Source: Phoebastria nigripes (taxonomy: Eukaryota > Chordata > Aves > Procellariiformes > Diomedeidae). Taken from it: a stretch of DNA of 64,000 nucleotides. The DNA lies in the NCBI GenBank assembly GCA_035582835.1, contig JAYKAV010003062.1, forward strand, positions 334,512 through 398,511, given 5' to 3'. The notes beneath the pieces are model-generated. The model was given only the letters and a program-made list of their open reading frames with translations, had not been told where the DNA came from and did no database searches. The translations under genes were made by a program, and so were the position numbers. Shown in pieces: positions 50,601 to 62,700 of this stretch (position 1 is its first letter; each line of letters begins with the position of its first letter).

Positions 50601-53600
50601 AAGAATAAAGGTAAATGGTACAAATTTTAAAAAACAGGAAAGGCTATTTGAAGGGAGGGGAGGAAGGTGGTAGAACAAAGTGGGTGAAGGGGTTTTTTGA
50701 GCATTAAAATGAACAGAAGAAACTTGCAATGATCACTGTTAAGCCCATAAACACTGAAGTGTAGAGAAACACTTTTGATGTGCTTAAGTAATTTAGATAA
50801 TGTGAGGCCTAAATTGTTATTTGAGATACAATAATAAACCTGATTCACAATGCCATGATCTCTAAAAAAGCCCTTTATAAACTAAGCTCAACCTCACGCT
50901 TTCTTCTCCTCCTTGTTGTTATTGATTTATGAAACCTTCTCATTTTCATCTAGAATCTGAAATCACACATATAATTCGAGTTTGTGTTTTGGATCATTTG
51001 GCATTTAATGCTGTGAGCCATTTTCCACTCCTTGGTTTGCTGAAGTGAGGTTGCTGGGCATTCAGCTACCTGCCCCTCTGAAACTAATCTGCTGTTCTCT
51101 GTTTTCACAGTTCATGGGGCCCCTTGAGTCACCACTTATATTTGCCTAAGTTATGGCTCCTCATTACAAGCAATGATTCATAATTCTCCAGCTGCTCACC
51201 CAGGTTTCACATAGGGACTTGGGCAGGCTGTGGTTACAAAAGGCTTCAGCACTGTAAGGGAAGTCATGCAGTGTACTTGCTTCACCTCTTTTAGCACCAG
51301 CTTACTGACCACAGCCAGGGACAGCAAAACCCAGCTTGAAAGAAGCAGCAGTTTCCTGATGGAATATTCGGCTTCAAAACCAACGGCTTAGGTTCAAATA
51401 CGAAAAGTAATGTTCCAATAAACTACAGACCAGCTTGAACAAGCCAAACTCATTTCCAGTTGCTGGCTTGAGATTCAGCATGTTACACATTTATAAAACA
51501 GGACTCATCCAGGACAGGCCAATGATGTAGGGCAACATCCCATGTCCAAGTGAACCCTGTTACAACCAGCTGAAGTAATCATTAATGCAGACAAGAAAAA
51601 AGCCAAAAATCATGGAGCTATCTCAAATACAATTAAAAGAATTCATGGAAAATTCACAAAGCATTAGGTAGTCTGACAAAATCTGGACATGAATCCCCTT
51701 AAGGGAAGCAAGGCATCACCATGGACATTGCAAATTCTGACAAATAAGATGCTACTGAGAGTAGAGAACAGGAATCGGGCTGCTTCAAATGCAGGATATC
51801 CATCATTACAAATATTTTTTTTCTTCCTCCGAGGATATTATCAATCTAAATTGGTCTTGATCACAAACAAAAACAAGAGCTGCATATTCTTTGGGAAAGA
51901 ACAACATCCACTCATTCTAATGTACTCTGAACATATGTGAAGATGACACGCAACTGCGCTCCCCAAAGAAGGCATGATGTAACAAATGTTGGGAATGAGC
52001 CAACGTTGCAGACTCCAGGTCCTTTTAGGGTTGCTTTCTGTTTGCATCCAAAGAAAGCACTGACAGAAGGCACTAGTGGTATGAATGTATATGTTACACC
52101 GAGGAGCCAGTCTGAGGTGAACTATCAGTTTCTTTATGCGAGTCCTATTAGAGTAACTTGGAGCAACCAATGAAGTTATTCTCATTGAGAAAGGGAGCAG
52201 AGCAAGCAGTGCAGAATGGGAAACCACAACCAGGGCAGTGCAGAATAACACCTTGAGAGTAATGCTGAACCAGCAGCATCCCAATAGAGAACAGTGCCGT
52301 AGCTGATCCAGTCAGGGAAGTCTTCCATCCCTTTTGGGTTACCCAGAAACCCAAATATTTGGCTAAGCATTTCACTTGTTCTTATGTAAGCACATGCACA
52401 CTTTACAGGGATAAATGCAGCCTTTATAAGAAACAATCTTCTCCCGCGCCCAGTTCAGTCTGGACTCCCGTAACAGTACATGCTTCTGCTGTTATTAGGG
52501 GCAGCCATTTGCCACTAAGGACTCCTCATTCGTAGGCTAAGATTGATAACAAATGGTGGCTTTCTCATCTGTATGATGGTGCTGGGCTGGCCACTGCCTA
52601 TCCTGGATTGGTTCTAGAGATAAGAAACCAGAATTTCCTAGTCCATTAGACTGGCATTTCTTGCAAGCACTACTTTCACTTTAAAGAGAGAATAATAGTG
52701 GAATATCTGAATCATTACAAAATTGATGCCAGAAAAGAAGGAGAGGGAGGGAGGGAGGGAGGAAGACAAAGAGTCGGAAAGAAAAAGACACTGAAGATCC
52801 ATAAATCTATTAGAAGTCCCTGAATATAAAGGCTGGGGAATGAATGGCATTCGTACTGATGTGTTAGAAAACAAACTGTATTTAGTCCAGGCATCTAATG
52901 AAACTGCAGGTTGTAACTTCTGTTTACTTTCTGTCACCAGGCAGAATCTGCTGTATCTCAAGTTGAAAAGTTCATAAACTAAACATTATTTTAAAAGTTC
53001 AAGAACTACACACACATCATTATACAGTGCAAGTACTTAGTTTCCAGAATACACTGAAAGTTTGCCTCTTGACATTCCTAAAAAGGCAGAAATATTTTTA
53101 AATGCATAGATTGAGCGGTTTGTATCATTACTAACAATATCATTCTTTAGTTCATTATAAATGGCTTTTTATTTTTATTTACCTCACATCAAAACACTAA
53201 TGGAAATCACTTCTAAGCTTATTTATATCTAGTTGAAAGTATTAAGACTAAGAAATTTCCTGAGAGAGAACGTATTTTCTAATTAATCCCTTTTTTTTTA
53301 GCTAAATTAAATGTTCACTGGAGAGTTTAAAGAAACATTGGGATGTACTCTAGATGAATTTTAAAAACAGTAAAAAGAGCTTCTGAATATAAGCAAAGAA
53401 CTCTTGTACATGTGCCAAGATTTTTGCAACTTTATCAACGTGATTAATAGTTTCATTTTGAAAGGGGCCATGTACACATACAACCCCATAACGTATGAGG
53501 TCCTGCACATGCAGTCAGCAACAGCAAAAAGAACTCGGGAAACATTACAGAACTGAACAGCAAGAACCGTTCCCAGCTATTAGACAAAGAAAAAAGAAGG

Positions 53601-54890
53601 GCTATGCCAAAGTGAGTGCTTTCACGGAGCTGTATTTCTATGTTCTGAAACTGTATGTTCAGCAGTGTCAGAGCAAAGTAATAAACTATGCCAAGATTAA
53701 ATCGCAAGGTTTTGAAAATAGCCCTTGTCCTTTCCTGACTCGCATACTTGAAGACGCGCATCGGGGCTGATTTCCTGTCAATTCGGCTTTACAAACCAGC
53801 CCGAAGAATGTAGGACACATGTAATGGGATCACAACTGTGCATTAATCAAGCACACTCTTATATTCGGCAACACTAAGTGCAAACATGTGGCAGCATATG
53901 GTATATGTCATACCAAAAATAGAGCTCTAACTATGGCACATGTACTTCTGTGGATTACTGCAGGAGAAATTTGGTGAAAACTGCAAAATTGCACAAAACG
54001 TATGGTAGGGTGAGCAACTGATGTAAGCAACAGCAAAACTAGATGGCTGTTATAATAATGACCAAATATTGTCACGTTTCATTACTAATGCTTTATAGAA
54101 ATATTACGTGGATAAAAAGATATAAAAGATGCACTGTTAAAGTGGAACTTAAGGAATTCCCTCACACTTTAACCTTACAGATGGACTATATTCTCATTCA
54201 GTACATAATCAAGATATTTGACAAATAGGAAAATCAAAGATTAAAGGCTAAGAAAATGAAGTTTGCTCATACCAAGAAATCATTTTTAGAAGTAGAAAGC
54301 AAGCCCTGTTTCAGCAGCCTTTATTCTTCAAAATCGTAGTACCTAACTGAGTTTTTGCATGTTGCATTGATTAAGAGGACTACCATCCCACCCTTCTTCT
54401 CTCTAAAGCTCAGACAAACCCTCAACAAGAAAAAGAAAAAACCCTCTCAACATCAGAAGTTAAGATTTTTCTGACAGAGAGTCAAGGCACTCTGTAAAAA
54501 ACGTTTTCAGATTCCTGAATTGTTATAATGTCAGACACTTGTTAATTTTCTTGTTGTATTATTAAGTATTCTTTCATCCAGAAACAACAGTCATCTTTTC
54601 ATTCTGACAAGGAATTCTTCCTAACGTTTTTTGATTAAGAGTTTTTCAAAAGAACGACACTGTAGATAAAAGCAGTCAATCTGTCAGTGCAGATTTTTTG
54701 CAACAATATGCTATTTTTAACAAAAGTTTATTTGGGACAGACTTCTCAAGTTCAGGATAGGACTTCTTTGAGGGTGAAAATTGCAATTTAAAAAACCGCA
54801 AACCACTCATCACAAAACAAGTATTCAGGGAACAGAAAGACACCCATGCAGGATGTAGATAGCCAGGCTGAGATCCGACTTCTGGTAGAT
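50601..54890. other. Non-coding sequence, no firm gene
   Basis: Balanced to AT-rich. The GGGA microsatellite is at 52740-52762. Open frames at 51937-52173 (plus) and 52284-51841 (minus) overlap; the plus one has a somewhat protein-like composition, but I do not recognise it. At 51090-51149 a good acceptor-like tract is followed by a short open stretch ending in TAA; this is not enough to call an exon. Confidence 0.45.
52740..52762. repeat. (GGGA)n microsatellite
   Basis: Four or more GGGA units in a purine-rich run that continues to about 52790. Confidence 0.9.
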
Positions 54891-54899
54891 TTGGACTAC

Positions 54900-54980
54900 T
54901 GACTCGGAGGAAAAGATACGGACCTGCTAGCCTGCTGGGTAGGACACTCGCCTGAAGTGTAGGAGATGTTTCGACTGCCT
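54900..54980 (+). mobile_element. Possible tRNA-derived SINE fossil
   Basis: CTGGGTAGGACACTCGCCTGAAGTGT, then GGAGATGTTTCGACTGCC, resembles a worn tRNA-like head: an A-box-like GGTAGGACACTCGCC and, about 30 bases later, a B-box-like GTTTCGACTGCC. Tail and ends are not clear. It could equally be chance. Confidence 0.3.
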
Positions 54981-55541
54981 GCTGCAGTGAGTGCTGAACA
55001 GTTCACACAAATGGGAAAACTTTGCAGAGAAACATTAAGAGGAGAAAATTTCTGGGCAAGAACACAGCCCAGTGTTTAGGACATGTCTGCTTCCTGCAAT
55101 GCAGAAGAACAAGGACTTGTGCTGCAGCAAAGGATCCAATCACCAGGATATTCATCAAAGCCTGTCTCTCATTCCTGACATCTTTTTTTTCCCTTGTTAG
55201 GAACAACACTGAAAAAGATTTTAAGTTTGTTCCAATGTAGAAAGGTTATTTTACATCTGTTCTACTTGAAGGCCCCAATATACATGTATCTCCTTGAGAT
55301 GTGTGATGGCACTGTGGAGTGCAATTTTCTGCAGAGAAACATAATACCACAAAGAAACCAAAGACTACTGCAGATAGAAACAATCATATTTTTAGCCTCA
55401 TTCTGAACAGAGGTGCACAAAAGTCCACCTCACATTAGGACAGCTTCAATTTATCCACTGTGGATAATGCCCAGCATTAATACCTAGAAGTTAGCTATGT
55501 AGGTCAGCTTGCAACAGATACTCTCATTCCACTCAATCCAC

Positions 55542-55661
55542 CTGAAGATGACAGCAGCATACAGAAACTTCTTCTGCCTAGCTAAGGCAAAAAAGGTTTG
55601 CATGGCATGCACCGAACAGCCTTGCACCACAGGCCTTGCTGGGGCTTCACAGATTCTACCT
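55542..55661 (-). CDS. Candidate internal exon of an unknown gene
   Basis: On the minus strand a pyrimidine-rich acceptor (CCTGTTATTTCTGTAG) precedes 120 bases ending at CTTCAG followed by GTGGAT, an acceptable donor. One frame stays open across it (GRICEAPARPVVQGC... to ...FLYAAVIF); that frame needs a 1-base entry phase. The exon candidate just upstream (56035-55812) ends in phase 0, which would give AGG TAG at once; a shifted acceptor (AG at 55661-55660) gives another frame that stops after 25 codons, as a terminal exon would. The two are therefore not clearly joined. No family recognised. The length being a multiple of three and the good splice sites are the only support. Confidence 0.22.
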
Positions 55662-55811
55662 CTACAGAAATAACAGGCTGAATCTATAAAACCCAAGCAA
55701 GCCTTCTCAAGTATAATTAAGAAAACTGTAAGTTTGTAATTGCTAACAAATACATTACTGTAACCATAAAAACGCCCCAAACCTTTAACCTATTGTATTC
55801 CTTTGCTGTAC

Positions 55812-56035
55812 CTGCCCAGTCTCAGGTTTAGTGTCCTGCGTTGCTTCAGCAGGAGCAGATTCCTGCAAGTCCTCAGGGTTAAGGCCTTGAATTTCTTCCA
55901 CTGAAATTGTTTCCTGCTCATCCTTGGGTCTAAGACTTAGAGTGTCCTCTGCAAAGTCTGAAATATTTGATTCCTGCAGACTGTCAGGCGTTGGGCCCTG
56001 TGTCTCGTCTCCAAGAGCCGATTCCATCGCTCACC
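55812..56035 (-). CDS. Candidate first coding exon of an unknown acidic repeat protein
   Basis: On the minus strand a pyrimidine tract (TGCTCTTCCTTTCTCCACACCAG) ends at 56036; the exon then has an in-frame TGA, the ATG at 56027, and 72 codons ending at CAG before the donor GTACAG (55811). The protein is hydrophilic, rich in Glu, Asp, Gln, Pro, Thr and Ser, with no hydrophobic core, so probably disordered. It has about four degenerate repeats of 15-20 residues: ETQGPTPDSLQES, then EDTLSLRPKDEQET, EIQGLNPEDLQES, and EATQDTKPETGQ. The coding-type composition amid AT-rich non-coding DNA, the start context and both splice signals make it the best gene candidate here. A 5' non-coding exon would lie at higher coordinates. 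I do not recognise the protein. It could instead be an open frame made by a short minisatellite. Confidence 0.4.
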
Positions 56036-56514
56036 CTGGTGTGGAGAAAGGAAGAGCACTCCTTGCAGAAGCAACCTGGTAATGATAGCATCAGCGCTGG
56101 CAGGGGAAGATTACAGACACCTGAACCCTGCACCCAACAAGTAAATAAAACAAGACATCTGTTTTAAAAGAGTCGTATTTTAAAATACCCACTCTAAGCA
56201 ATCTTTTACTCCGCTCATGAGCTGTATCTATTAAAGATTAGATTTCATTTTACTTGAAAGAATTATTTTAAAAGTGACTTATGGGTAAAAAATAGCACAG
56301 TGGGTCCTATGAGAAGAGAGCTTTAGGCATTGCAGTGGCAAGAGAGAGCCAAAACTGATGCAAATTATTCAGGATTACTGAGCGTCAGCTCATTGATAAC
56401 TGTGTGCTCCAAGGAGTCTTTTTAAAGCTTCCAGTAACCAGCCCTAGAGTTCAAAGTAACACCAAAATGGGTCCAGGAACAGAACTGGGAACAAACTTCT
56501 TCCAATGTGCAAGT
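56036..56514. other. Short non-coding interval
   Basis: Between the candidate exon and the CR1 copy. No CpG-rich promoter is evident and no element was recognised. Confidence 0.5.
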
Positions 56515-56785
56515 ATCCGCAAGAGCACAGAGAGCAGACGGGAAGGAAACTAGATCTCAGACTAGATGTAAGGAAGAAATTTTTTACGCTGAGGGTGGTG
56601 GAACACTGGCACAGGTTGCCCAGAGAGGTGGTAGGTGCCCCATCCCTGGAAACATTCAAGGTCAGGTTGGACGAGGCTCTGAGCAATCTGATCTAGTTGA
56701 AGATGTCCCTGCTTATTGCAGGGGGGTTGGACTAGATGACCTTTAAAGGTCCCTTCCAACCCAAACTATTCTATGATTCTATTAA
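56515..56785 (+). mobile_element. CR1 LINE 3' end, short copy
   Basis: Begins in the last part of ORF2, where the plus-strand frame reads [20 protein letters not shown] and then [20 protein letters not shown], the usual CR1 C-terminus, and continues through the 3' UTR (GGGGGGTTGGACTAGATGACC, then CCTTCCAACCC) to the tail TTCTATGATTCTATT near 56781. The reading frame from 56505 to 56696 is open to its natural end, so this copy is less decayed than the others, but it is only about 270 bases long and has no promoter of its own. Confidence 0.95.
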
Positions 56786-58919
56786 ATACTTCATACCAAA
56801 CTCTGTCCAGTGTGATGGGACCCGCAACAGTGTTGGAGCTCTCAGGCTCAAACATGAGTAGCATGAAGGAGAACCCAGTTGGTGTTCAATTTAGTGTTAC
56901 ATCAAACACAAGATGCCATAGCAGGAACTTGCTAATTAGATTTATCCAGTTTAAGTAGAAGATGATGCAAGCTTCTGCTAAGGGATTACCTATTGAAACC
57001 ATGTGACCAAATATGTGATATTAAAAAAGAAGAAGGGAAAGGGCAAATGGAAAAGGCAAAGGGCAAAACCTGGCTACATCTTCAATCAATGGGATGTATT
57101 TAATTAGCATTTTTCTGAACTACCTGAATCACAATAAAAACAGATACCATTTGACTCTCTAGGAAGAAAAAAAGTCGCTTTTTGCCGCATCTCTTAAGCT
57201 AAAAGCATATGTATAAAAAACTTAAGTTACACAAATGAGTTCTCATTATGAAAGTATTATGGCAACTCAATAGAGTCAGAACTATCAGTTATTAATAGTA
57301 TTGCTAATAGTGCTCAAATATTTTCCTGTAGGATTAATCAGAAGAGGAAGTATCTGGTAGCTTATTAAACAATGCACATAGACTAACAGATAGTAAAACA
57401 AAATACTGTAATTTTTTTTTATTGCTTAACATGCAAATGAAACAAGCTAACATGGGTTAAATTTTAGTCAGTCCATGATTATTTCTTCAGGACAACATGC
57501 ACATGTCTCACTGCCTTTCACAAGTTGTCCAGATAGTTAAATATCTCAGAATCTGTATCAAAAATATGAAAAAAGTAGGGCAATTCTTTTCTTTTTTCAT
57601 CTGCAAGGGCCAAGAAAAAATGCCACCTGGTCTCATAAATAGTAATGGCATCAAAACATACTTTTGGTGATTCCTCCCATATCCAGAAACAGATACCTAT
57701 TATGTTAACTTCTGACATTATCAAGAAAACTTAAAACTCCTCATCCTTTTTTAACTTTATTCCAGTTCATATCCAATTTTGCTTACTTTTGGAAACAACA
57801 ACATACAATTTAGAAAACAAAGCACAGATTTCTGCATAATATATTAAATATAATACATCTTGATCTCAGCAAAGAGAACATTTTATTTTCTCTCAGAGTT
57901 TGGTTTCCTTTATCCTTAAGTAAAAACAAAACCATAAATTCAAAAGCATCATGACTAGAGCCAGTCTGTGTATCTAGAAACCCCACAAAAGTACGAATAA
58001 AAATGAAGTACGTTTAACTTTAACAATCAACTTTACAAAGTAGTGGTAGCCTTTAGTAGTCTACCATGACAGCCAGCATCTTTAGATAGGAGCGGAAAGT
58101 CCAGATTATCCCACAGGTTGAATAAAACAGAAGAACTAGCATAAGCTTTGCGTAAGGAAGAGAAAAAAACATGCCTCCAGAATTAAAGATATACTAAGTT
58201 TATTTATAGGGCAAAAAACACTCAATATCATTAATTTGATCAATGTTCTGTGAATAGCTGTATGTTGTCAACTAAAGAAACAGAGGGACAACACAATGTG
58301 CTATGGTGGCGGCAAGGGGAAGACCTGGAGCACAGCAACTGTGGGGCAACGTGTAAAGCTTCACGTAGAACTGCTGGAGAGCGCTGCTAGATAAAACAGA
58401 AATTTTCTCAATACTTTTGAATAATATATATTTATTCATTAATAAAGAATAATTTTTAATGTGTAAAATTTTAGATTTTCTTCAGTGAATGACGGACGCT
58501 TCTTGCACTACTGTTCATAGTAGCTAGATTTTAAGTCACAGGATAAAAATCAAATACCCATGGCCTAAAACATTATAAAATGAAATAGACCTCAAAAAGA
58601 AAGATTAACAGTAGAATGTAATAGTTTGCAAACCGCTGCCTCCACATCTTCTCTGGTTCACGGGACAGCTGCTCACAGCCCATGCAGAACTGTGACACCG
58701 GTCATTGCATGGCATCGGCTGCCTCTGCTTCAAGGGGGTAAGAGCCTTTCCTCTGAGATACAGCAATGCTCATTTGTGGCTATTAAGTCTGCATTTCATC
58801 AAGATCAGGGAAATTCACACTCAAGAATACAAATGCTAGCAGCCTTTGCAATACTCTCCTATAACTTTTGTACCAGGGCACTATTTCAGAATCTCCTATA
58901 TAAATAATTCAAACATGTG
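56786..58919. other. Non-coding AT-rich sequence, one unexplained open frame
   Basis: A minus-strand frame at 57724-57518 has unusually protein-like content (GICFWIWEESPKVCFDAI, ETRWHFFLALADEKRKELPY) but no recognised family, and ends at a stop. The rest shows nothing. Confidence 0.4.
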
Positions 58920-59169
58920 GAAAAAAGATATAAAGTCATTTGTGATGGCAGTGAGTTGTGTCTTCAAGGCATTTTTTTCCTCCTCAATCTAATCCATTAC
59001 TAACAGCCCAGATGACAGCTCCAAGAGGGGAAAACGGCTGTAACAAATTGTGCCTCCTTAATGCTTAAATTTCTGGGCAGATGATATTAAATACTGAATG
59101 CTCTTGTCAGCTGTTTAAGCACTTCAAATTTTTCCCTCCCTCCCTGCTCATTTAACACAATTAACAGGG
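58920..59169. promoter_or_regulatory. Possible conserved non-coding element
   Basis: Sequence of mixed composition with several homeodomain-type cores (CCTTAATGCTTAAA, GATATTAAATACTG, CACAATTAAC) and no repeat or low-complexity decay. The look is that of vertebrate conserved non-coding DNA, which is an impression only; alignment is needed. Confidence 0.2.
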
Positions 59170-59760
59170 TCACACATAGAAGAGCCCCCTGCTCCCCACT
59201 CACGCAGTAGACACTGCAGCCTGACATACACGTGCCTTGTGTGTATGCTGACAGGGGCTATGAACAAAACACTCCCGTTTGCTTTTCAAGCTGAAGAAAA
59301 CAAAACGCGGCATGCATTTTCTTTGCTTGGACACCCATCCACAACTCGCTCTTCACAGAGCTGGTCCCACGCTTGTGGGACACCAAAGAAATGGCACTGC
59401 AGGCTGTGCTTCCCCCATGTTTGCGATTCCCACCCCAAATTAACCTTCTCTTTGCCCATTCACGTCACTGCTCAAGGATAAGGCCCTCTCCAGGCCCTGG
59501 GGAAAGAAGGGCTCAAGTGGGACACACGGAGCCACTCAGGGATCCCGCTCCTGGTGCGCACCCTGTCCTCACTCCCTGCCTACTCACGGCTGCTGCTTCC
59601 CACCTTCTTCCCACAGGCTAGTCCAGGGATTGCCCTCCTGGCTGTGGAAATTCACCCCACAGCCGGCACATCATGAAACCCATCCCAGCACTGAAGCACT
59701 TGCCTCAGCACCTCGCCAAATTTTAATTCAAATTTCATTCCTCTCGCAATTTTCCTTGCT
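59170..59760. other. GC-richer stretch, no gene recognised
   Basis: Overlapping plus-strand frames of 63-82 codons in different phases, without domain or consistent splice sites. Probably non-coding. Confidence 0.35.
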
Positions 59761-62700
59761 CCCAAATGCATGGCAGGTGCCTATTGCCTCAACCAAAGCT
59801 GCTTCAATATCAAAGGATATTTAATTCTCATTTTAATTATCTGGGCAATACTACGCTGCTTTTTCTTTTTTTTGTAAAGGACATGCAAGATATTTGGAAC
59901 AAATGGTGTTATATAAATCCAGCCTGAAAGACTTTTCATATCTGAAGAAATACAAAGACAAATCACAATAGTAGAGATAGTATGATATAATCATACAGAC
60001 TGTAAGTAAAAAAACCAAAAGGAAATAAAAGGTCCAAGAAGATGTACTTTCAAAAAAAATTTGAAAACAACCTATTCTAATTCACATAAATATTTTAGAG
60101 AACAGTGAAAGCATGTGTCCAACACATTCTAGAAAGATTATGTATTCCATTTTACTGCCTGTAGCACATAGGGGAATGTTACTAATCAAAGTTTAAAAAG
60201 AAATTCCTATGGAAATATAAAAACAATGAAACTTGGATAAAAACTGCTCTTTCAAACATACGTTACAAACATACTTACACTTATTTATTCTTATAAGATT
60301 TATTTCATAATTAAGCAAGGTTTAGGAAGGTATATTTCTTTTTTGTCTTTTACTGTAAAGCTGCTAATATTTGGGACATGACTTTCTGATGAAATTTTCC
60401 TGGTTTACTCCAGAGAACTTTTACTAGAATTTATCCACAGACCAACGCTAAGCCTTAAGCTGTGAGAAACAATAAAGGTTTGGATAGAATAAACAAGAAA
60501 AAGAGGTGACTATTTTGGCATTTATCTTATCCTAGAGGTTAAGAATCCCAGGCAAACAATGAAGACAGGCTGCAGAGGAAATATCCAAGGCTGTCCTGTG
60601 GACTTCAGGTATCTAAAAATCCATAAATTACAGGTAATTATGTCCATACAGTTTACCTGTTGCTCACTTGCTCATTTATATTTCTGTATCTTGAACCAAG
60701 ATGTGATGAAACACCATCTACAAGATTGGATTGTGTGTAGGTATGCTCTCCAACCTAAACTGGAGGTCAAAATCTGAAGTTATAGGAAGGTAAAGAAATA
60801 TTTATTAAATTGGAGTTTCTGCGCCTAGACTTGTACTTGCAATAAACAGAGAGTCCCTGGAATGCATACAATGTTGAACAGAGCAGATGTCGTTTACATG
60901 AGCCAAAAAAAAAAATCACTGCGACTCAGGGAACATTGCCCTCCAGCAACTGTGGGGCAAATTCATCCATCAGGTGCCCATCAGCCTGCCCAGAACTTTC
61001 AGGACAAGAGAACTAATTTTATGTCCTCCAGAGAAAAAGAAAATAAAACATGTATACACACACACGCACTATGGGTAGCTTAAAAATTAAGTAAAGCTCT
61101 TTACTTCAGCTTACACATACACCTCATCATGCTACCTCCTTACAGCATAAAAAAGAAAAGCCTTATTATGGAGGAAAAACTTACAGCCTTTCACACAGAG
61201 CAAAAATATTCTGAAAAGGACCATGGAGGAGAAACTACTTACAACCAGGGAGTTTGGCTTAAGTTGAAAACTGCCCATAGATTTTACCACAGTCCGAATC
61301 TTCATCCTTGGTATGTTATCATAACAACTTGACTACCTCAAAAGTTATCACTCCCAGAAGATACACAAATGCTGCAAACTCTAACACTCACCGTGAAGGA
61401 TGTTACAGCAAACACCAAGCTTTTGCTCCAGATAGAGAGACTTCAAGTTCAGGTGGAGGCAGGCTGCCCAGAACCAGGAAAACAGGCTGCTCCTCAGCCT
61501 GGCCTAATATTACTGTCTTTGAAGGGAGAGGTTTGAAGCCCAGCTATGGTGAAGCCTTTTCCAGTGGACTCTCCACTGGTTTTGCTTCCTACCTTCTACT
61601 CGTCGTTTCTGCAGTAGGCACATTCCATTACAATTAACATTGGGAATGATTGTTTGCCAAGGCGCACATTACCTTCAGCTTCTCCTCACTTTCAGAATCT
61701 TTTATACTGCAAAAATAGACTGTATGGACCCTTCCTTAGCTCTTCTTGGTTTGGGGTTTTTTGGAGGGGGAAGGAAGCAGGGGAGACATGAGACATTATA
61801 TTCCAAGATGAAGTAGAAAGAAATAGTCAGTGAAACAAGAAGATAATCAATCTAGTCCTCAGAATTTAAAAAGTAGCTCACTAGCTATGCTCTGCATGAA
61901 AATTCTTGTCTAAATGAGAATCGTAAAACTACAGGGGAGCAAGGCTGTATGAGGTTCTCCATTTGTTTTATTATTCTGTATCACTTTATGGACTACCATT
62001 ACATAAAATAAGAGCTCTAAAATAGTTTTCAAACCAATCTCTTGCTGAATCAGGTGGCTGTCACCAATTTCCAAGCTTTATATTGAAAAAGAAAGAAAAA
62101 TTTCACTGCTCAGAAAAGCATCAAGGTTGATATTAATAACAATGAATTGTATGACTAACAGAACTAAACTGCAGCCTTTTAAAACTCTTGATCCAGTACT
62201 CCCTGAGGTCTGAGTTCCAAGACATCATTTTTTTGATTCTGTAAAGGAGTCCTTGTATTGTATTTTCATTTGCTGGAAAATTACACCTAGGACTGTTACA
62301 TGCAGACCATGGTATTATCAATAAAGTAAAGCTCACCATGCACCATCTGAACAATAGGCTTTTTCACTGTAATGTTTCTTGGGAATTACAGTATTAGATT
62401 AATGAGATGTGCAAATGTTTTATCAACTCAATCTCCAGAGCAATGAGTCACTCCTAAATGCAGAACAGCAATAAAATTAAAAACAGCTTATGTGCTGCTG
62501 TATTCTACACCCCATAGGTACAGACCATATGATTTCAATAGAGTAGAACAGATGCAAAAAGGTTCCATAGAAATAAGAAAGCTGCAGAGATGCAGAAAAC
62601 ACTGTAGCAATGTGTGCTGAATCTGTGCTAAATAGCTAAAGAGGTGCTAATAATGTTAAACAGCTGCAGAAACATCAACTGAGAAGAGAGTCTGACCATC

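Noticed and set aside
51090..51149. Acceptor-like TTCTCTGTTTTCACAG followed by a short open stretch ending in TAA (plus)
   Set aside because: Thirteen codons with unknown phase and no upstream exon; splice-like tracts of this kind are frequent by chance.
51841..52284. 147-codon minus frame overlapping a 78-codon plus frame
   Set aside because: Neither resembles a known family and the minus frame has the Cys/Leu/Ile bias of translated non-coding DNA. The plus frame (51937-52173) is more protein-like but unsupported.
53453..53770. Overlapping 102-codon (minus) and 91-codon (plus) frames
   Set aside because: No domain, no splice context, and composition typical of chance frames.
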